A stretch of 36,377 nt of DNA, from assembly GCA_043769645.1 (NCBI GenBank), contig JAYVJC010000047.1, forward strand, positions 1 through 36,377, in the 5' to 3' direction. Made by a program: the position numbers and the translations under genes. This document shows, in pieces, positions 15,318-26,329 of this stretch (position 1 is its first letter; every line of letters begins with the position of its first letter). The stretch is from JAYUDN01 sp043769645 (lineage in GTDB: Bacteria; Patescibacteriota; Gracilibacteria; BD1-5; UBA2023). A model generated the notes under the pieces. The model was not told where the DNA came from. It searched no databases and worked only from the letters and a program-made list of their open reading frames with translations.

Positions 15318-15731
15318 ATGCCCCTTCTCTACACTTGGATTGCTTTGATCATCGGGTTTCTTATCATAGAAGTGCTGACGGCAACTTTTTACGGTCTTTC
15401 ACTTGCTCTTTCTGGGACGATCGTTGCTCTCTATGTATACTCTACTTGAGCGGTAGATATGGATATAACTCAGGGGATTATATTTGCTCTTGCAAGCCTT
15501 CTTTTCGCATTTATTTTACCGAAATATCTGAAATCCTCCTTTCCAGACACTACTCAATGAGCAGACTCATACATTGGACAGATACGTACAGTGAAAAAAG
15601 TCGGTGGTGACCTCAAGATTTCTCTCGACGGAGTCGATTACCTTATCGAATCTGATACAGAAATCAGTATATGAGACAAAGCGAAGATCATCGGACATCA
15701 TTGAGTATCGATGCGAGTAGAAAAACTATAA
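15318..15731 (+). CDS. NfeD-like membrane protein
   Basis: 137 aa. Two hydrophobic segments (YTWIALIIGFLIIEVLT and IIFALASLLFAFIL) then a soluble OB-type domain with GADSYIGQIRTVKKVGGDLKISLDG and KAKIIGHHGVSMRVEKL, the layout of short NfeD (NfeD1b) proteins. Partner of SPFH proteins in membrane-domain organisation. Five or so TGA=Gly. Separated from its stomatin partner by the four-helix gene. Confidence 0.85.
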
Positions 15732-15783
15732 AAATTATCATTATCTCTGAGATCAATAAGTAAACTCAAGAACAGCTCATCCT

Positions 15784-16482
15784 ATGAAAAAAATCGACCA
15801 GAGGAAGATCCAGATCCTCAAATACATCATCGAGGAGTACATAAAAACAGGGGAGATTACCGGATCCAAGTCACTTCTGACGAAGTATGACCTCCATGTT
15901 TCGAGTGCGACGGTACGCAATGATATGATGAGCCTCGAGAAAATGGGGCTTATATTCCAACCCTATAACAGTGCCGGACGACTTCCGACCAACCGAGGAC
16001 TTCGGGTTTTTGTCGACTATCTGATGGAAGCCCTTCCTGCGGTATTTCTCGAAGCGGAAGAACAGTACGTACGCAAACTCGAAAATAATCGTATCGACGA
16101 TATTCTCTATACTCTCGTTTCACGTTTGACAAAAATTACTGGCGAAATTACCTTTGCTTCTATACCGTCTCTTGGCGCTTCCTATTATGTCGGACTCTCG
16201 AATTACCTGGATCGCAATCGATGAGTCATAGGGGATGAGATGTATCAGGTGATCAAGTTTCTCGAAAATAAACATCAGTTTCTCGATGTACTCGCGAGTC
16301 TCGATATCACGACTCGGGTCAGCGTCTTCATCGGGGAGGAGAGTGTCCTTCCGGAGCTCGAGAGCTCGACTATCATCGCGAAGAAGATAGAAATCAATGG
16401 ATACGAATGATACCTCGGTATCCTTGGCTCGACCAAGATGGACTATGCTTTCAATATCACTGCACTGAGGCAGGTATTATAA
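15784..16482 (+). CDS. hrcA: Heat-inducible transcription repressor HrcA (short form)
   Basis: 232 aa, about 100 shorter than most HrcA. The winged-helix region (1 to about 90) is complete: RKIQILKYIIEEYIKTGEITGSKSL, VSSATVRNDMMSLEKMGLI and HxxAGR-like NSAGRLPTNRGLRVFVDYL. A reduced GAF-like core follows, ending YLGILGSTKMDYAFNITALRQVL, which matches the usual GPxRMDY ending. The dimerisation insert of longer members seems missing. Its likely target, a CIRCE-like operator, is at 35996-36022 before groS. Two TGA=Gly. 52 nt after nfeD. Confidence 0.9.
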
Positions 16483-16562
16483 TAAGGACAAGAGACTTCT
16501 ACATCAGAATCACTTGATGATAATTTCTTTATAGAAAACAAGATTGCAATTTTTAATAACTT

Positions 16563-16590
16563 TTGCTTCCCAGCTACTTTTCCGTATACT
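16563..16590 (+). promoter_or_regulatory. Promoter of rpsO
   Basis: TTGCTT (16563-16568), 16-nt spacer, TATACT (16585-16590); leader about 55 nt to the rpsO ATG. Confidence 0.6.
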
Positions 16591-16650
16591 ATTCTCGCTT
16601 TACTGGCGTATTTTCTGGTTTAGCATTTATTCTTTTACAAAATACTTTCT

Positions 16651-16914
16651 ATGGAAAGGCAAGCAAAAAAAGCGATTATGGAGAAATTCGCTACCCATAA
16701 GGGTGATACTGGTTCTCCGGAAGTTCAAGTTGCTATCCTCACGGATCGCATCGAACACCTCAAGAAGCACCTCGAAGAACATAAGCAAGATAACCACTCT
16801 CGTCGCGGTATCGTGATGATGGTCGCGAAGCGCCGTAAGCTTCTTGATTACCTCAAGAGAAAGGAACTTGCCCGCTATGAGTCACTTATTGCGAAGCTCG
16901 ATCTTCGAAAGTAA
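16651..16914 (+). CDS. rpsO: 30S ribosomal protein uS15
   Basis: 87 aa, typical S15: HKGDTGSPEVQVAILTDRIEHLKKHLEEHKQDNHSRRGI, then KRRKLLDYLKRK. Binds 16S rRNA helices 20-22 early in 30S assembly. Starts at ATG 16651 in a pyrimidine-rich ttctATG context. No TGA codons. Own promoter and terminator. Confidence 0.96.
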   Translation: MERQAKKAIMEKFATHKGDTGSPEVQVAILTDRIEHLKKHLEEHKQDNHSRRGIVMMVAKRRKLLDYLKRKELARYESLIAKLDLRK

Positions 16915-16947
16915 TTATTCTCTTTCTTCCACTCAAAAAATCAATAT

Positions 16948-16973
16948 AATCCTTCAGTCATGAGGGATTTTTA
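16948..16973 (+). terminator. Rho-independent terminator after rpsO
   Basis: aatccttca-gt-catgagggatt type stem (one G-T pair) with T5, 33 nt past the rpsO stop. Confidence 0.75.
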
Positions 16974-17011
16974 TTCCTCACAAATGCTTTACTACATAAT
17001 ATCAGTATTTT

Positions 17012-17563
17012 ATGAATCCACTCATCGCTTTTGATCCTAGAAAGTATAAATCGCATCTTCTCATTGTCATCTGTGTAGCAGTCTATCTCGCTTCACAGGT
17101 TTTTCCCCTTCTGAACTCTTTCGGGATGAATAGCGAAGCTTTTTATACTAATAATTACATTGTACTTCCTCTTCAAATACTATTGTATCAGTTTCTTCAC
17201 GGGAGCTTACTCCATATTGCTTTCAATAGTTATTTTCTTTACCAGATTTGACCAGAGATTGAATCACGTATCAAAGGGAACAAATTCTGGATCTTCTTTG
17301 CACTCAACACTCTTTTTGTAGCATCTGCTCTCATAATATGGACAAGTCCATGGGTCACGACTATTGGAATTAGCGGATTTTGTATGGCGTTGCTCTCGTA
17401 TCTCTGGATCGACCTTCATACCCTGAAGCACCCTATGGCGAATGAGGTAGGATTGATGCTCCTCGTCAATATCGGGCTTGGACTTTTTGGAAATATTTCA
17501 CTGGTTGGACATGCGGCAGGGGCAATATTTGGAATTTTCTGGTGGTGTTTACGTAAGAAGTAG
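17012..17563 (+). CDS. Rhomboid family intramembrane serine protease
   Basis: 183 aa, multi-pass. Rhomboid motifs in order: LHGSLLHIAFNSYFLYQIGPEIE (loop and TM2, with TGA as the Gly of GPEIE), the serine motif GISGF (TM4), and GHAAGAIFG (TM6, catalytic His). The Ser-His dyad is therefore intact. It cleaves transmembrane substrates; which ones is unknown. The protein is minimal, with short N- and C-terminal tails and no extra domain. Stop TAG. Confidence 0.92.
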
Positions 17564-17720
17564 CAGATCAGAGAGCTGTGAGGAAGGATGGAAGGATAGA
17601 CGATGGAAAAATTTAAAAGGTAGAAAGGCAGAAGAGGTAGAAAAGTAGAAATAAAAGAAACTTTGAAATAGAAGAGCGAGTTTCAAACTTACAACCCTTT
17701 ATCGATTCTCCTTAGAAATA

Positions 17721-18227
17721 ATGCTTACAATTGTCTTCCTCCTCATCCTTCTCTACTTCGTACTCAAGATGCGGTATTTTGCTCCGTGGGTTCCGACCCG
17801 TTCACGAGATCTTGAGAGGATTAACCGGACCGCAAACCTGACCAAAGATGATATTTGTTATGATCTCGGGAGTGGTGATGGAAGGGTCGCATTTGTCTTG
17901 GCTCGAAGTGGGGCGAAAGTGATCGGAGTTGAGTTCTTCCCAGTACTGTATCTGATAGCTCAGATTCGCCGAATCTGTACGAAAGGTCCTCGTCCGATAT
18001 TCCTTCTTCGGGATATTTTCCACACTGACTTTTCTGATGCAAGCTGTATTTTCGTCTTCGGTCTTCCAGATACCCTTCGATGAGGGATCGTCGAGAAATT
18101 CCAGAAAACCCTTAAGCCCGGAACTCGGATTATTTCCTATGCCTTCCAGGTTACCGGATTGGAACTTATTAGTGAGGATAGGGGAGAGGATGGGAAAGAA
18201 CTTCCGGTACGAGTCTACAGGGTATAA
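17721..18227 (+). CDS. Membrane-anchored class I SAM-dependent methyltransferase
   Basis: 168 aa. An N-terminal hydrophobic helix (LTIVFLLILLYFVLK) precedes a compact Rossmann methyltransferase: motif I YDLGSGDGRVAF, the acidic residue at the end of the second strand (VIGVEFFP), and a later LKPGTRIIS. It is short and lacks a recognisable substrate domain. One TGA=Gly after PDTLR. A 157-nt gap before it holds A/G-rich simple repeats (ggtagaaaagtagaa-like). Substrate unknown. Confidence 0.85.
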
Positions 18228-18372
18228 TTTCCAAGAAATTGATAAAGTTCAGATGTGAATGGAGAAGAAGTTTCAAGAAATTTTTCGAAGATGTAGCATT
18301 TCATCAGAAATATCAGCCACTATATTCCATTCTCTACATTGTCCCGTCGTTGAATTAGTACATGACTAATTA

Positions 18373-18939
18373 TTACAGTGCTTCTAAAATACTCGGATCT
18401 TTCTCAAAAAGAGATCTCTTATTTTTTGGGATAAACTTGATACTGAGAGCACTAAAAACAGATTCTTCAGTTCAATCAGTAAGTAATTCCCTAGATTTAT
18501 TCCAAATTCACCATATTCATTTTTCGTCCGTATTGAATGTTAGTCAAAGCCTTTTCGCTCTATCAATAAGTGTCAAATTAAAATTATTGCTTCAGGTAAA
18601 TATGAGAGTGGCTACTCAGAAATCGCTCTCTGTGGCTGTAAAAATTCTGATTTTTATTGATTCTCTAACAAAAGTCATGAGCGCAAACCACTGAGTGTGC
18701 GGGAAAAATTCTACTCAAGTTAAATTTAATACCTCTTTTTTATAGTGTTGGAAAGAAATAAATGGAAATAATTCCGGATTCGGTACAACAAGAATATCAA
18801 TATTTTCTGAAGTTCTAGGATCAGAAAAGTCTAACTCCCTTGCTAAACTACCAACAATTTGAGTTGCTTTACAGTAAGGTGCAATCAAACGGCAGGTACC
18901 CTCCGCAATCGATAAGGTTTCAGCGTAACTCAATGACAT
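18373..18939 (-). CDS. DNA polymerase X-like nucleotidyltransferase domain protein
   Basis: 188 aa, visible only with TGA=Gly (about seven). It resembles stand-alone Pol beta-like palm-domain proteins: APYCKATQIVGSLARE (GS motif), ENIDILVVPNP (usually DIDI), TGVEFFPHTQWFALMTF (usually VDLFxxxPxQWG), TLIFTGSNNFN, and the ending EESVFSALSIKFIPKNKR. Two of the three metal-binding Asp appear replaced: Asn in ENID and Glu in VEF. The opposite-strand reading MTNYYS... at 18362 is a shadow. It has its own promoter inside the end of the helicase gene and is probably leaderless. Confidence 0.75.
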
Positions 18940-18945
18940 GAAAAT

Positions 18946-18973
18946 ATATTATATATATTATTATATTTGTCAA
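18946..18973 (-). promoter_or_regulatory. Promoter for the Pol X-like gene
   Basis: On the minus strand TTGACA (18973-18968), 16-nt spacer, TAATAT (18951-18946). The ATG at 18939 lies 6 nt past the -10 box, so transcription should start at or next to the start codon. It overlaps the last codons of the upstream helicase gene. Confidence 0.75.
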
Positions 18974-21900
18974 CTCAATAAGTCCTCCTCAAACATTCGT
19001 ATCCCTTCAAGCGTCTTCGGGTACTTCGAAACATCTGGAAAGTTGAGGGACTGGATCTTCGACATAGCTGCGATGATAAGTTTCTTTGTCCGATCTACCT
19101 CACCCGGTTGGATGTACTCGACGACTCGATGGAATCGGTCTTCATCTCGATTTTTTTCGACAAAGAAGAGTTCGTACTGCTTCTTCGAAAACATCCTCCA
19201 GCGAGGAGAGAGTTCGAAGAGGATAGCATAGAACGAGAGTTGGAGCCGGTACTTCCATTGTTTGATTTTTTCATATTCAGCTCATTTTCCATCGAAAGTA
19301 TCAAAGCCACTCCCTGTTTTATAATCTGTAATAATGAGTGTATCATCAGCAAGTTTCTCGATACGATCGATCTTTCCGGTAAGTTGGATGGCTGGATGGC
19401 TGGTAAGTTGAGATGCTGGTACGTCGGATGAAGTATTATTGACTCTAGAATCTTTATTTTCATTTAGGAATACCGGAGTTCATTCCACCGGAAGAAATAT
19501 CCCGCCGTAGGCCGTGCGGAAGTCATACTCGAGGAAGAGTTCTCCATAGGATTGACCGCTGATTTCTGTATAGAGGGATTCGAGATTCGTCCTTCCTCGT
19601 TCCAGGTAGTCAGATTCAGTCTTCTTATCGAATCCTTCCTTTTTGAGATACTCTTCGAAAGATGTAAAAAGAATCTCTTTCATATAGGATTTTCTTGCAC
19701 TATAATCGAGAAAGAAATCTTCAAGTGATTTGTGGATAGCGGATCCATAAGAGGCTGCGATATTTTTGGCTTGGGGAAATCGGAGGAGCGTATTCGCGAC
19801 AAAGTATTCTGGTCCGGCATCGGCGATATTGAGAAAGTTTTGAAGCGCCGTAGCATTCATGACAAACTGTTTTTCGATGCGATCTCGGAGAAATGCCCGT
19901 TCCTCACCGAGATAGGGAAGTGCAAAGAGGTCTTTTTTCTCTGTTTCGAGGGTCAGAGTAAGGCTCGTGATGGGAACACTAGTGAGCTCTTCCCACTCAC
20001 CACTTTCGACCTCAATACAAGCGAGTGGTTCGAGAGCTTTTTCAGATATACTCTGTTCTGAATAACTCATCGTGAGAGAGTCTTTGGCACGAGTAAGTGC
20101 TGTATACACTAGTCGCTCGATATCTTCATCGAGGTCTTTTTCAGCTTCGAGTGGGAGATTCTTCGGGAGGATAGTTCCGCCCATTTTCCCCATACGATAC
20201 TCACTTCTTGTGATACATGGAACATAGACAGAGTGCCACTCGAGCCCCTTCGCTTTATATACTGTGATGAGGCTTACGGCATTCTTTTCGTCTCCGATAC
20301 TATGTGAAACTTCGATATCGATGTCATATTTTTCTATGAGATCGAGGAGTTCTATCGCATCATGAAGCGAGATAAAATTCCGACCGTTCTTATAGCTGCG
20401 TACTCCTTCGATGAAAGCTCGCATATTTGCGAGGTGCCGAGCATACCGTATATTTCATCAATTATCATTTCATAATTGTCCGAAAAAGTAATGATACACG
20501 GGTGAAGTGTATTCTATGCGTTCTCCAGAGAACATATCAATCTGAAGGGGATTTGTTTTCCCTTCATCATCATAGTCGTCGGGTATGGAAAGGGCATTAG
20601 CCCCAGTAATCATATCAATCAGATCTTCGAGACGAGCAAGGCGCGAAAGTTGTGAAAGTTCTTTCAAAAAGTTCGCCGTGTTTCTCATGGAAACTTCCTC
20701 ATGCTCAGCAAGCGTCTCAATCCAAGATCGAGTAGTTTCTTTTCGAGCGTGATAGATAGTCTTTGAGATATTCCAAAGAGTCAACCGATTGATACCGAAA
20801 CATGGATGTGAAAGTATAGCTACAAAACCTTCAGCATCCTCTTCACGATATGAACCATCGAGGGAGGAAAGAAACTTAAGAATATTGATTATAAGAATAA
20901 TCTCCTCACTATCGAAAATGGACTCATCCTTGGAGAGATTGACCGCAATTCCTTGAGCGAGTAACCCCTTCCCGATGAGTTCTAGGGTTTTATTTTTCTT
21001 AGTAATTATCGCGATATCTTCTGCCGGTACTCATGCGGCGATATTTCAAGCGATATCGTCGATGATCCATGATATTTCTTCGAGTTCATTTTTGAACTTT
21101 TTCTTTCGTACGGATCCTCATACTTCACGAACGGCTTCAAAGCGTTTTACCGATCATTCAAATATATTTCAAATATTGTTCAATTCTGATTTTATAACTG
21201 CTCTAGAATGTATAATAATCTCAGCCTTGGATCGGTAGTTTTGCTCGAGGATAATGAGTTGTGTATCTTGATAATTTGCATGAAAGTCTCGAATATTTTT
21301 CGTATTGGCCCCTTGGAACTTATAGATAGATTGATCATCATCTCCGACGGCAAAAATGTTAGGGTTTTCTGTATTCACCGAGAGGATGCCATTGATGAGT
21401 TGCATCTGGGCTTCATTGGTATCTTGAAATTCATCGATCATGATGAATTGGTATGTTTCCGCGAGACTCATACGAACAACTTCATGGCTTTCTATGAGCG
21501 AGATCGCTTCGAGAATCATATCGGAAAAATCTATAAGTCCACGTTCTTTGAGGATGACTTGATAGGATTCGAAGATATCAGCAAGGACGAGTTGCTTCTC
21601 TATTTTGGATGATTCTTTCAAAACACGTACTCACTGGTAACTCTTCTCTGTCCAAGTATCCCTCCAAGCATTGAGAAATTTGGTTGAATCATCTCACTCG
21701 TAGAGTTCCCACGCTTCATCGAGACTCCGTGAAATAAGCGATTCCAAACGCTCATAGGTTCCGATAGATTTCTCTCATTTATTCAATAATTGAACCTTAT
21801 TTGTAAATAATTGAAATAGTTTCCGCTTTTCTGACTTTTCCTCCTTTTTCTGTCCGAGAGCATCAATATGTGTCCAAAACTCTTTGATAATTGGATTTAT

Positions 21901-22440
21901 TTCTTCGATAGCTCTTTTATTGAGTTCGAGAATGACTCGATAGTAGCTCGGGGTAATTCCTCATCGTTTGAGATTATCGATACTTCCACGTACTTCTTTG
22001 ATCGTATCGCTTGCCCGATATCCTGGCTTATATGGACTATCCCAGGGAAGCTTCTCGAGGAGGGAGTCAAGGATTCTTGAGGATTCTATAGTATCTACTG
22101 GCTTTGCCTCATTGTATTCTTTCGAAAGGTATCGAAAACGGTTGAGCACCTCACTCCCAAAACTATGGAACGTATGTATAGCGACTCGATAGGCATCCTG
22201 ACCAATCATTTTTGCAAGACGATCTCGCATATTTTTCGCAGCATTCTCGGTAAATGTGAGACAGAGAATATTCGAGGGAAGATAGTCAGTTGTACGAAGG
22301 ATATTGGCAATACGAGCAGAGAGAAGTTGGGTTTTACCACTTCCCGGTCCTGCAATAACTAGAACAGGTCAGTAGATGGTTTCAACTGCCTCTCTTTGTT
22401 TCACATTGAGGCTTGAGTATATTGTTTCAAATGGAAGCAT
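18961..22440 (-). CDS. UvrD/PcrA-family helicase fused to a PD-(D/E)XK nuclease domain
   Basis: 1159 aa through many TGA=Gly. SF1A helicase motifs: GPVLVIAGPGSGKTQ (near 28-40, first Gly is TGA), IDEFQDTNE (about 335), VGDDDQSIYKFQGA (about 365), NYRSKAEII, VYKAKGLEWHSV (about 727), VYTALTRAKDS (about 779). The C-terminal third is a RecB/AddB-type nuclease: GKIDRIE...IITDYKTGSG near residues 1020-1040 holds the D and the DxK core. Likely acts in recombination or repair as an AddA-like end-processing enzyme. A low-complexity stretch before GKIDRIE is encoded by repeats of ggatggctgg (19380-19440). ATG 22440; the frame ends LLSGQI then TAA. Confidence 0.92.
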
Positions 22441-22548
22441 AGTATAGATTTCCTTTATTTATACTCTTTTTTTTAGAAAATAAAACCTTTTCTTCCAACC
22501 ACTATTTCCTTTCTATTACCATAATTTATACAAAATGCAAATATTTAT

Positions 22549-22576
22549 TTGACAATTAATATTTTATTCCTAATAT
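22549..22576 (+). promoter_or_regulatory. Promoter of the SH3b protein gene
   Basis: TTGACA (22549-22554), 16-nt spacer, TAATAT (22571-22576), 26 nt before ATG 22603. Confidence 0.75.
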
Positions 22577-22602
22577 CCATTTATTATTTCTTGCCTCCTC
22601 TT

Positions 22603-23439
22603 ATGAAACAGATTGTACTTGCTTTTGCTCTCGTCTTACTTTCCATTACTCAAGCTACAGAAGCAGCTGGAGCTCCAACCCAGATTAGTTCTGAGAACCA
22701 GTCAGCAACCCTCGTAAAAGATAGCAATCTCAAGCTTCATCTTATCGTTCATACCGGAAGCGCATGACCTCAGAATCTGAGCCAAGCAACTTCTTCTGAA
22801 ACTACAGATGAAGTGTATACAAGAGCACTTGCTTCAATCGAAAAAAATATAAGTAAGAAACGTATATTCGAGAAAAAATTCGATCGGAGCAAGGGAGCAG
22901 CACTTGATCTTAGAAGTACTGATATCGTTTCTTATCGAAAAGCAGAACTGAAGAATGCGGGGATTCGTTACGCACAACCAGTTCTGAGTGTTCGTGTTCG
23001 AGCAGAGTCTACAAAAAGAAGCATAACCATAGCATATCTTATAAAGAATGAAGGCGTCGTACTTAGTAATACGGGTACTATAGCTCATGGATGGACGAAA
23101 GCGAAAACGCTCAAGAACGGACGTACTGGGTATATCGGAACGAAATATTTACGTGAGCCAAATGTGACCGACCTCGTACGAATCAAGAAAGCAGATCAGG
23201 CATACTGGTCAGATATCTGACATGCTGAAGTGGCCTCCAGAGTAAATGTCCGAGTGGAGCCGTGGTATGGTTCTCGAATCCTCGCAGTTTTTGATAATCA
23301 AACTCCACTTTATATCCTCGATGAGGTGAATGGTTGGATGGAAGTACTTACAGATTCTTGAACCCATTGATATATAAAATCAAAATACGTGACAACGACT
23401 AAGGTTCAAAAAGAAGATTGGTTAAAAGGGGTTCGATAA
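22603..23439 (+). CDS. Secreted protein with bacterial SH3 (SH3b) domains
   Basis: 278 aa. Clear signal peptide (KQIVLAFALVLLSITQATEA). Two SH3b-like modules: LSVRVRAES...GWTKAKTLKNGRTGYIGTKYL (about 125-185) and VASRVNVRVEPWYGSRILAV...GWMEVLTDSGTHGYIKSKYV (about 207-265), each ending in the GYI(G/K)xKY(L/V) strand. SH3b modules usually bind peptidoglycan or surface ligands, so a cell-wall or host-surface role is plausible. No catalytic domain. Own promoter, strong terminator. Confidence 0.85.
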
Positions 23440-23444
23440 ATGAT

Positions 23445-23476
23445 AAAAAAACCATTCAGTACTGAATGGTTTTTTG
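23445..23476. terminator. Bidirectional terminator between SH3b gene and ahcY
   Basis: aaaaaaccattcagt / actgaatggtttttt, a perfect 15-bp palindrome, A and T tracts on both sides. Confidence 0.92.
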
Positions 23477-23484
23477 TAGAAGAA

Positions 23485-24873
23485 TTAATATCGGTAGTGG
23501 TCTGGTTTATACGGGCCATTTTTATCTGTATGGATATAGCTTGATTGTACATCTGAGAGTACCGTAAGCTCTGCTCCGATTCGCTCGAGGTGCAGTCGAG
23601 CCACTTTTTCATCAAGGTGCTTGGGAAGTCTATAAACTCCGACTGGATAGAGTTCTGTTTTTGTCCAGAGCTCAATCTGTGCAAGAGTTTGATTGGCGAA
23701 ACTCGTCGACATCACAAATGATGGATGCCCGGTAGCACATCCGAGATTCACGAGTCGTCCTTCGGCGAGGAGGATAATCTTATTCCCATTCGGAAGGAGG
23801 ATGTGATCAACTTGAGGTTTGATATTTTCCCACTCATATTTTCGCATACTGACGACATCGATTTCGGAATCGAAGTGTCCGATATTACATACGATTGCCT
23901 CATTTCGCATTTTTACCATATGGTCATGAGTGATGATATCTCGATTTCCAGTTGCGGTGACAAATATATCTGCCTTATCGCAAGCAGATTCCATCGTCAC
24001 AATCCTGAAGCCTTCCATAGCAGCTTGAAGCGCACAGATAGGATCGATTTCTGTTACCCAAACAGTGGCTCACATCCCCTTAAATGCGGCAGCACATCCC
24101 TTTCCGACATCTCCGTATCCACAGATAACGACGATTTTTCCTGCAATCATCACATCGGTGGCTCGCTTAATTCCGTCGATAATCGATTCACGGCATCCAT
24201 AGAGGTTGTCGAATTTTGTCTTTGTTACAGAATCATTCACATTGATAGCTGGGAAGGGAAGTCGCCCTTGGCCATACATCTCGTAGAGGCGATGGACTCC
24301 GGTTGTTGTCTCCTCAGAAACCCCCTTTATATTTTTCTTAATATTCGAGTAGAATGTTGGATCAGTTTCCAGTGTTTTTTTGATAGAAGCAAAAAGAACT
24401 CGTTCTTCCTCGCAGGTAGGATTGGCAAGGACACTAATATCTTGCTCAGCTTCACTTCCAAGGATGACAAGAAGTGTGGCATCACCTCCATCATCGAGGA
24501 TCATATTTGGAGTTCCACAATCTGACCATTGAAAGAGTCTATGTGTATAGTCCCAGTACTCTTCAAGCGTTTCTCCCTTATACGCAAATACAGGAGTTCC
24601 TGACTCGACTATGGCTGCTGCAGCATGATCCTGAGTCGAGAAGATATTACAACTGACCCATCGGACATCCGCTCCGAGTTCTCGAAGGGTTTCGATGAGC
24701 ACTCCCGTCTGGATCGTCATATGAAGTGATCCTGCAATTCGAGCTCACTTAAGGGGTTTACTCGTTCCGTATTCTTTTCGAAGTGCCATGAGTCCAGGCA
24801 TTTCAGTTTCCGCAATCGAGAGCTCTTTTCGCCCCCAAGCCGCAAGGGCCATATCTGCTACTTTGTAATCCAT
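23485..24873 (-). CDS. ahcY: S-adenosylhomocysteine hydrolase
   Basis: 462 aa, normal length. MALAAWGRKELSIAETEMPGL at the start, KPLKGARIAGSLHMT (Gly is TGA, conserved in the family), the NAD motif CGYGDVGKG, GATVWVTEIDPI (TGA Gly again), HFDSEIDV, and the C-terminal signature GPYKPDHYRY. Hydrolyses S-adenosylhomocysteine to adenosine and homocysteine in the cytosol, relieving product inhibition of methyltransferases. The adenosine product fits the kinase encoded just upstream on the same strand. Start ATG 24873 chosen by the family's N-terminus; A/T simple repeats (24875-24915) precede it. Confidence 0.97.
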
Positions 24874-25081
24874 AGAAAAATAATGAATGATTAAAAATGA
24901 AGAATGAAGAATGAATAGTATCGAGGAGGGAATGGATTTTTTCAAAAAATTATGAGAAAAAATTCACTACAAACGAGAAGAAGTGCTCTCCTCCTGTATT
25001 GAGAATTATAAGCTATAGAAATATATTATAGTGAAAATCCCTCCAACTTTTTTCCGCTTGGAGTATAGAGAAAAAAATCAT

Positions 25082-26017
25082 TTAATCAAAGAATTTTTCT
25101 CAGAATTCTTTTTTTCATAAGTGGTTGATAAGTTCAGAAGTGATAGAGTGATTTTGTCATCCCATAAATCCGATTTTGATACCACCGAGAATGCTTCAGA
25201 GTTGTGCAGATTTTTCTATATCCCATCCTTCAGAGAGTCCATAGAGAAGTCCAGCTCGGAAGGCATCGCCACATCCAGTGGGATCAACTACAGTCTCTAC
25301 CGTGATCCCTGGAATCACTATTTTTCACATTTCTCATTCTATAATTGCTCATTTATCTCCGAGAGTGACGATACCTGTCCTTCCATATGCATGGCATATC
25401 TCGGTAAAATCCTCACCAACTATACTCTCGAACTGGACTCTTTCTGGTTCATTCATAATGGTGATCGGAGATTTCAAAACACAGGAAACGAGCTCTTCTC
25501 GAGAAAATATCCCCATTGCCTGTCCCGGGTCAAAAATAGTAAAAATTCATGCATTGGTGCATTCCTCTACTCGTCGAATCATTCACTCTTTAGAATCAGG
25601 AGAGACGATAGAGTACTCGAAAGCGATATTTCCGTGTGTGATCTCTCAAGAAGCACTCATCGCCCCTGGATGGAACGTATTTATCTGACCATTTCCCTCA
25701 TCTCGAAGGATATACGCTTGAGGGCAATAACTTCCAGGAACGACCACTATGAGTTCAGTATTGATTCCCATTTCTTGTAATCGGACGAGGTATTCGGTTG
25801 AGTCTTCCCCTACGGAGGCAATAATATGTGGATGTTTGCCGAGTAGGGCGAGCGAATAGGCAATGTTACCTGCGGTTCCACCATATTCTTTCCGAATCGT
25901 TGGGGAGAAGAGCGAAAGATGGAGGTCGACATTCCCACTGTTGTCCTGCGAACGAAAGTCTCCAACGGTCTGGATGATCGTATCAAATGCGACGGATCCG
26001 GATATAAGTAGAGTCAT
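25082..26017 (-). CDS. PfkB-family kinase, probably adenosine kinase
   Basis: 311 aa with TGA=Gly. Substrate-binding start (LLISGSVAFDTI), KEYGGTAGNIAYSLALLG, ASVGEDS, FDPGQ, and the catalytic anion-hole motif DPTGCGDAFRAGLLYG with the base Asp in GDAF. DPTGCGDAxR is the form seen in bacterial adenosine kinases of the ribokinase family, and ahcY lies next downstream (208-nt gap) on the same strand. Likely phosphorylates adenosine to AMP; another nucleoside or sugar is possible. Ends MGGQNHSITSELINHL..., the GxQNH also as in that group. Confidence 0.85.
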
Positions 26018-26128
26018 ATTGAAACTAAAAAATAAAAACTAAAAGAGAAACCAAGTCTTTGGATTGTATAAAAAAACTCGAACAAGTCGAGAAAAAGTTT
26101 AGTAAAATAGCACTATAGAGCCCATTCC

Positions 26129-26320
26129 CTAGTAGAGGGCATTCAAATCTTCTTCTATATTCTTGGCGATCTCAGCTTGCTCTTCGGTTTCGAGTTTCTT
26201 TACCGACTCAGTTATGGTTCCAGCTTTCTCGTAAGCAAGTTGGAGTTTCCTTAGCTGAGCTTTAGTAAGAGGTTTCTTTGGTCGGTATCCTCCCGATGGC
26301 ATAATATCTCAAATTCCCAT
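26129..26320 (-). CDS. Small charged protein downstream of murA
   Basis: 63 aa starting ATG 26320 in the common ttctATG context, 9 nt after the murA stop; TGA gives MGIGDIMPSGG. The rest is Lys/Glu-rich and helical (KKPLTKAQLRKLQLAYEKAG, VKKLETEEQAEIAKNIEED), ending LNALY then TAG. Probably cotranscribed with murA. No family recognised. Too short to be sure, but frame, spacing and start context support it. Confidence 0.6.
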
Positions 26321-26329
26321 AGAAGTTGA

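Noticed and set aside
18362..18694. Plus-strand ORF starting MTNYYSASKIL
   Set aside because: It is the shadow of the minus-strand Pol X-like gene, which has family motifs and a promoter.
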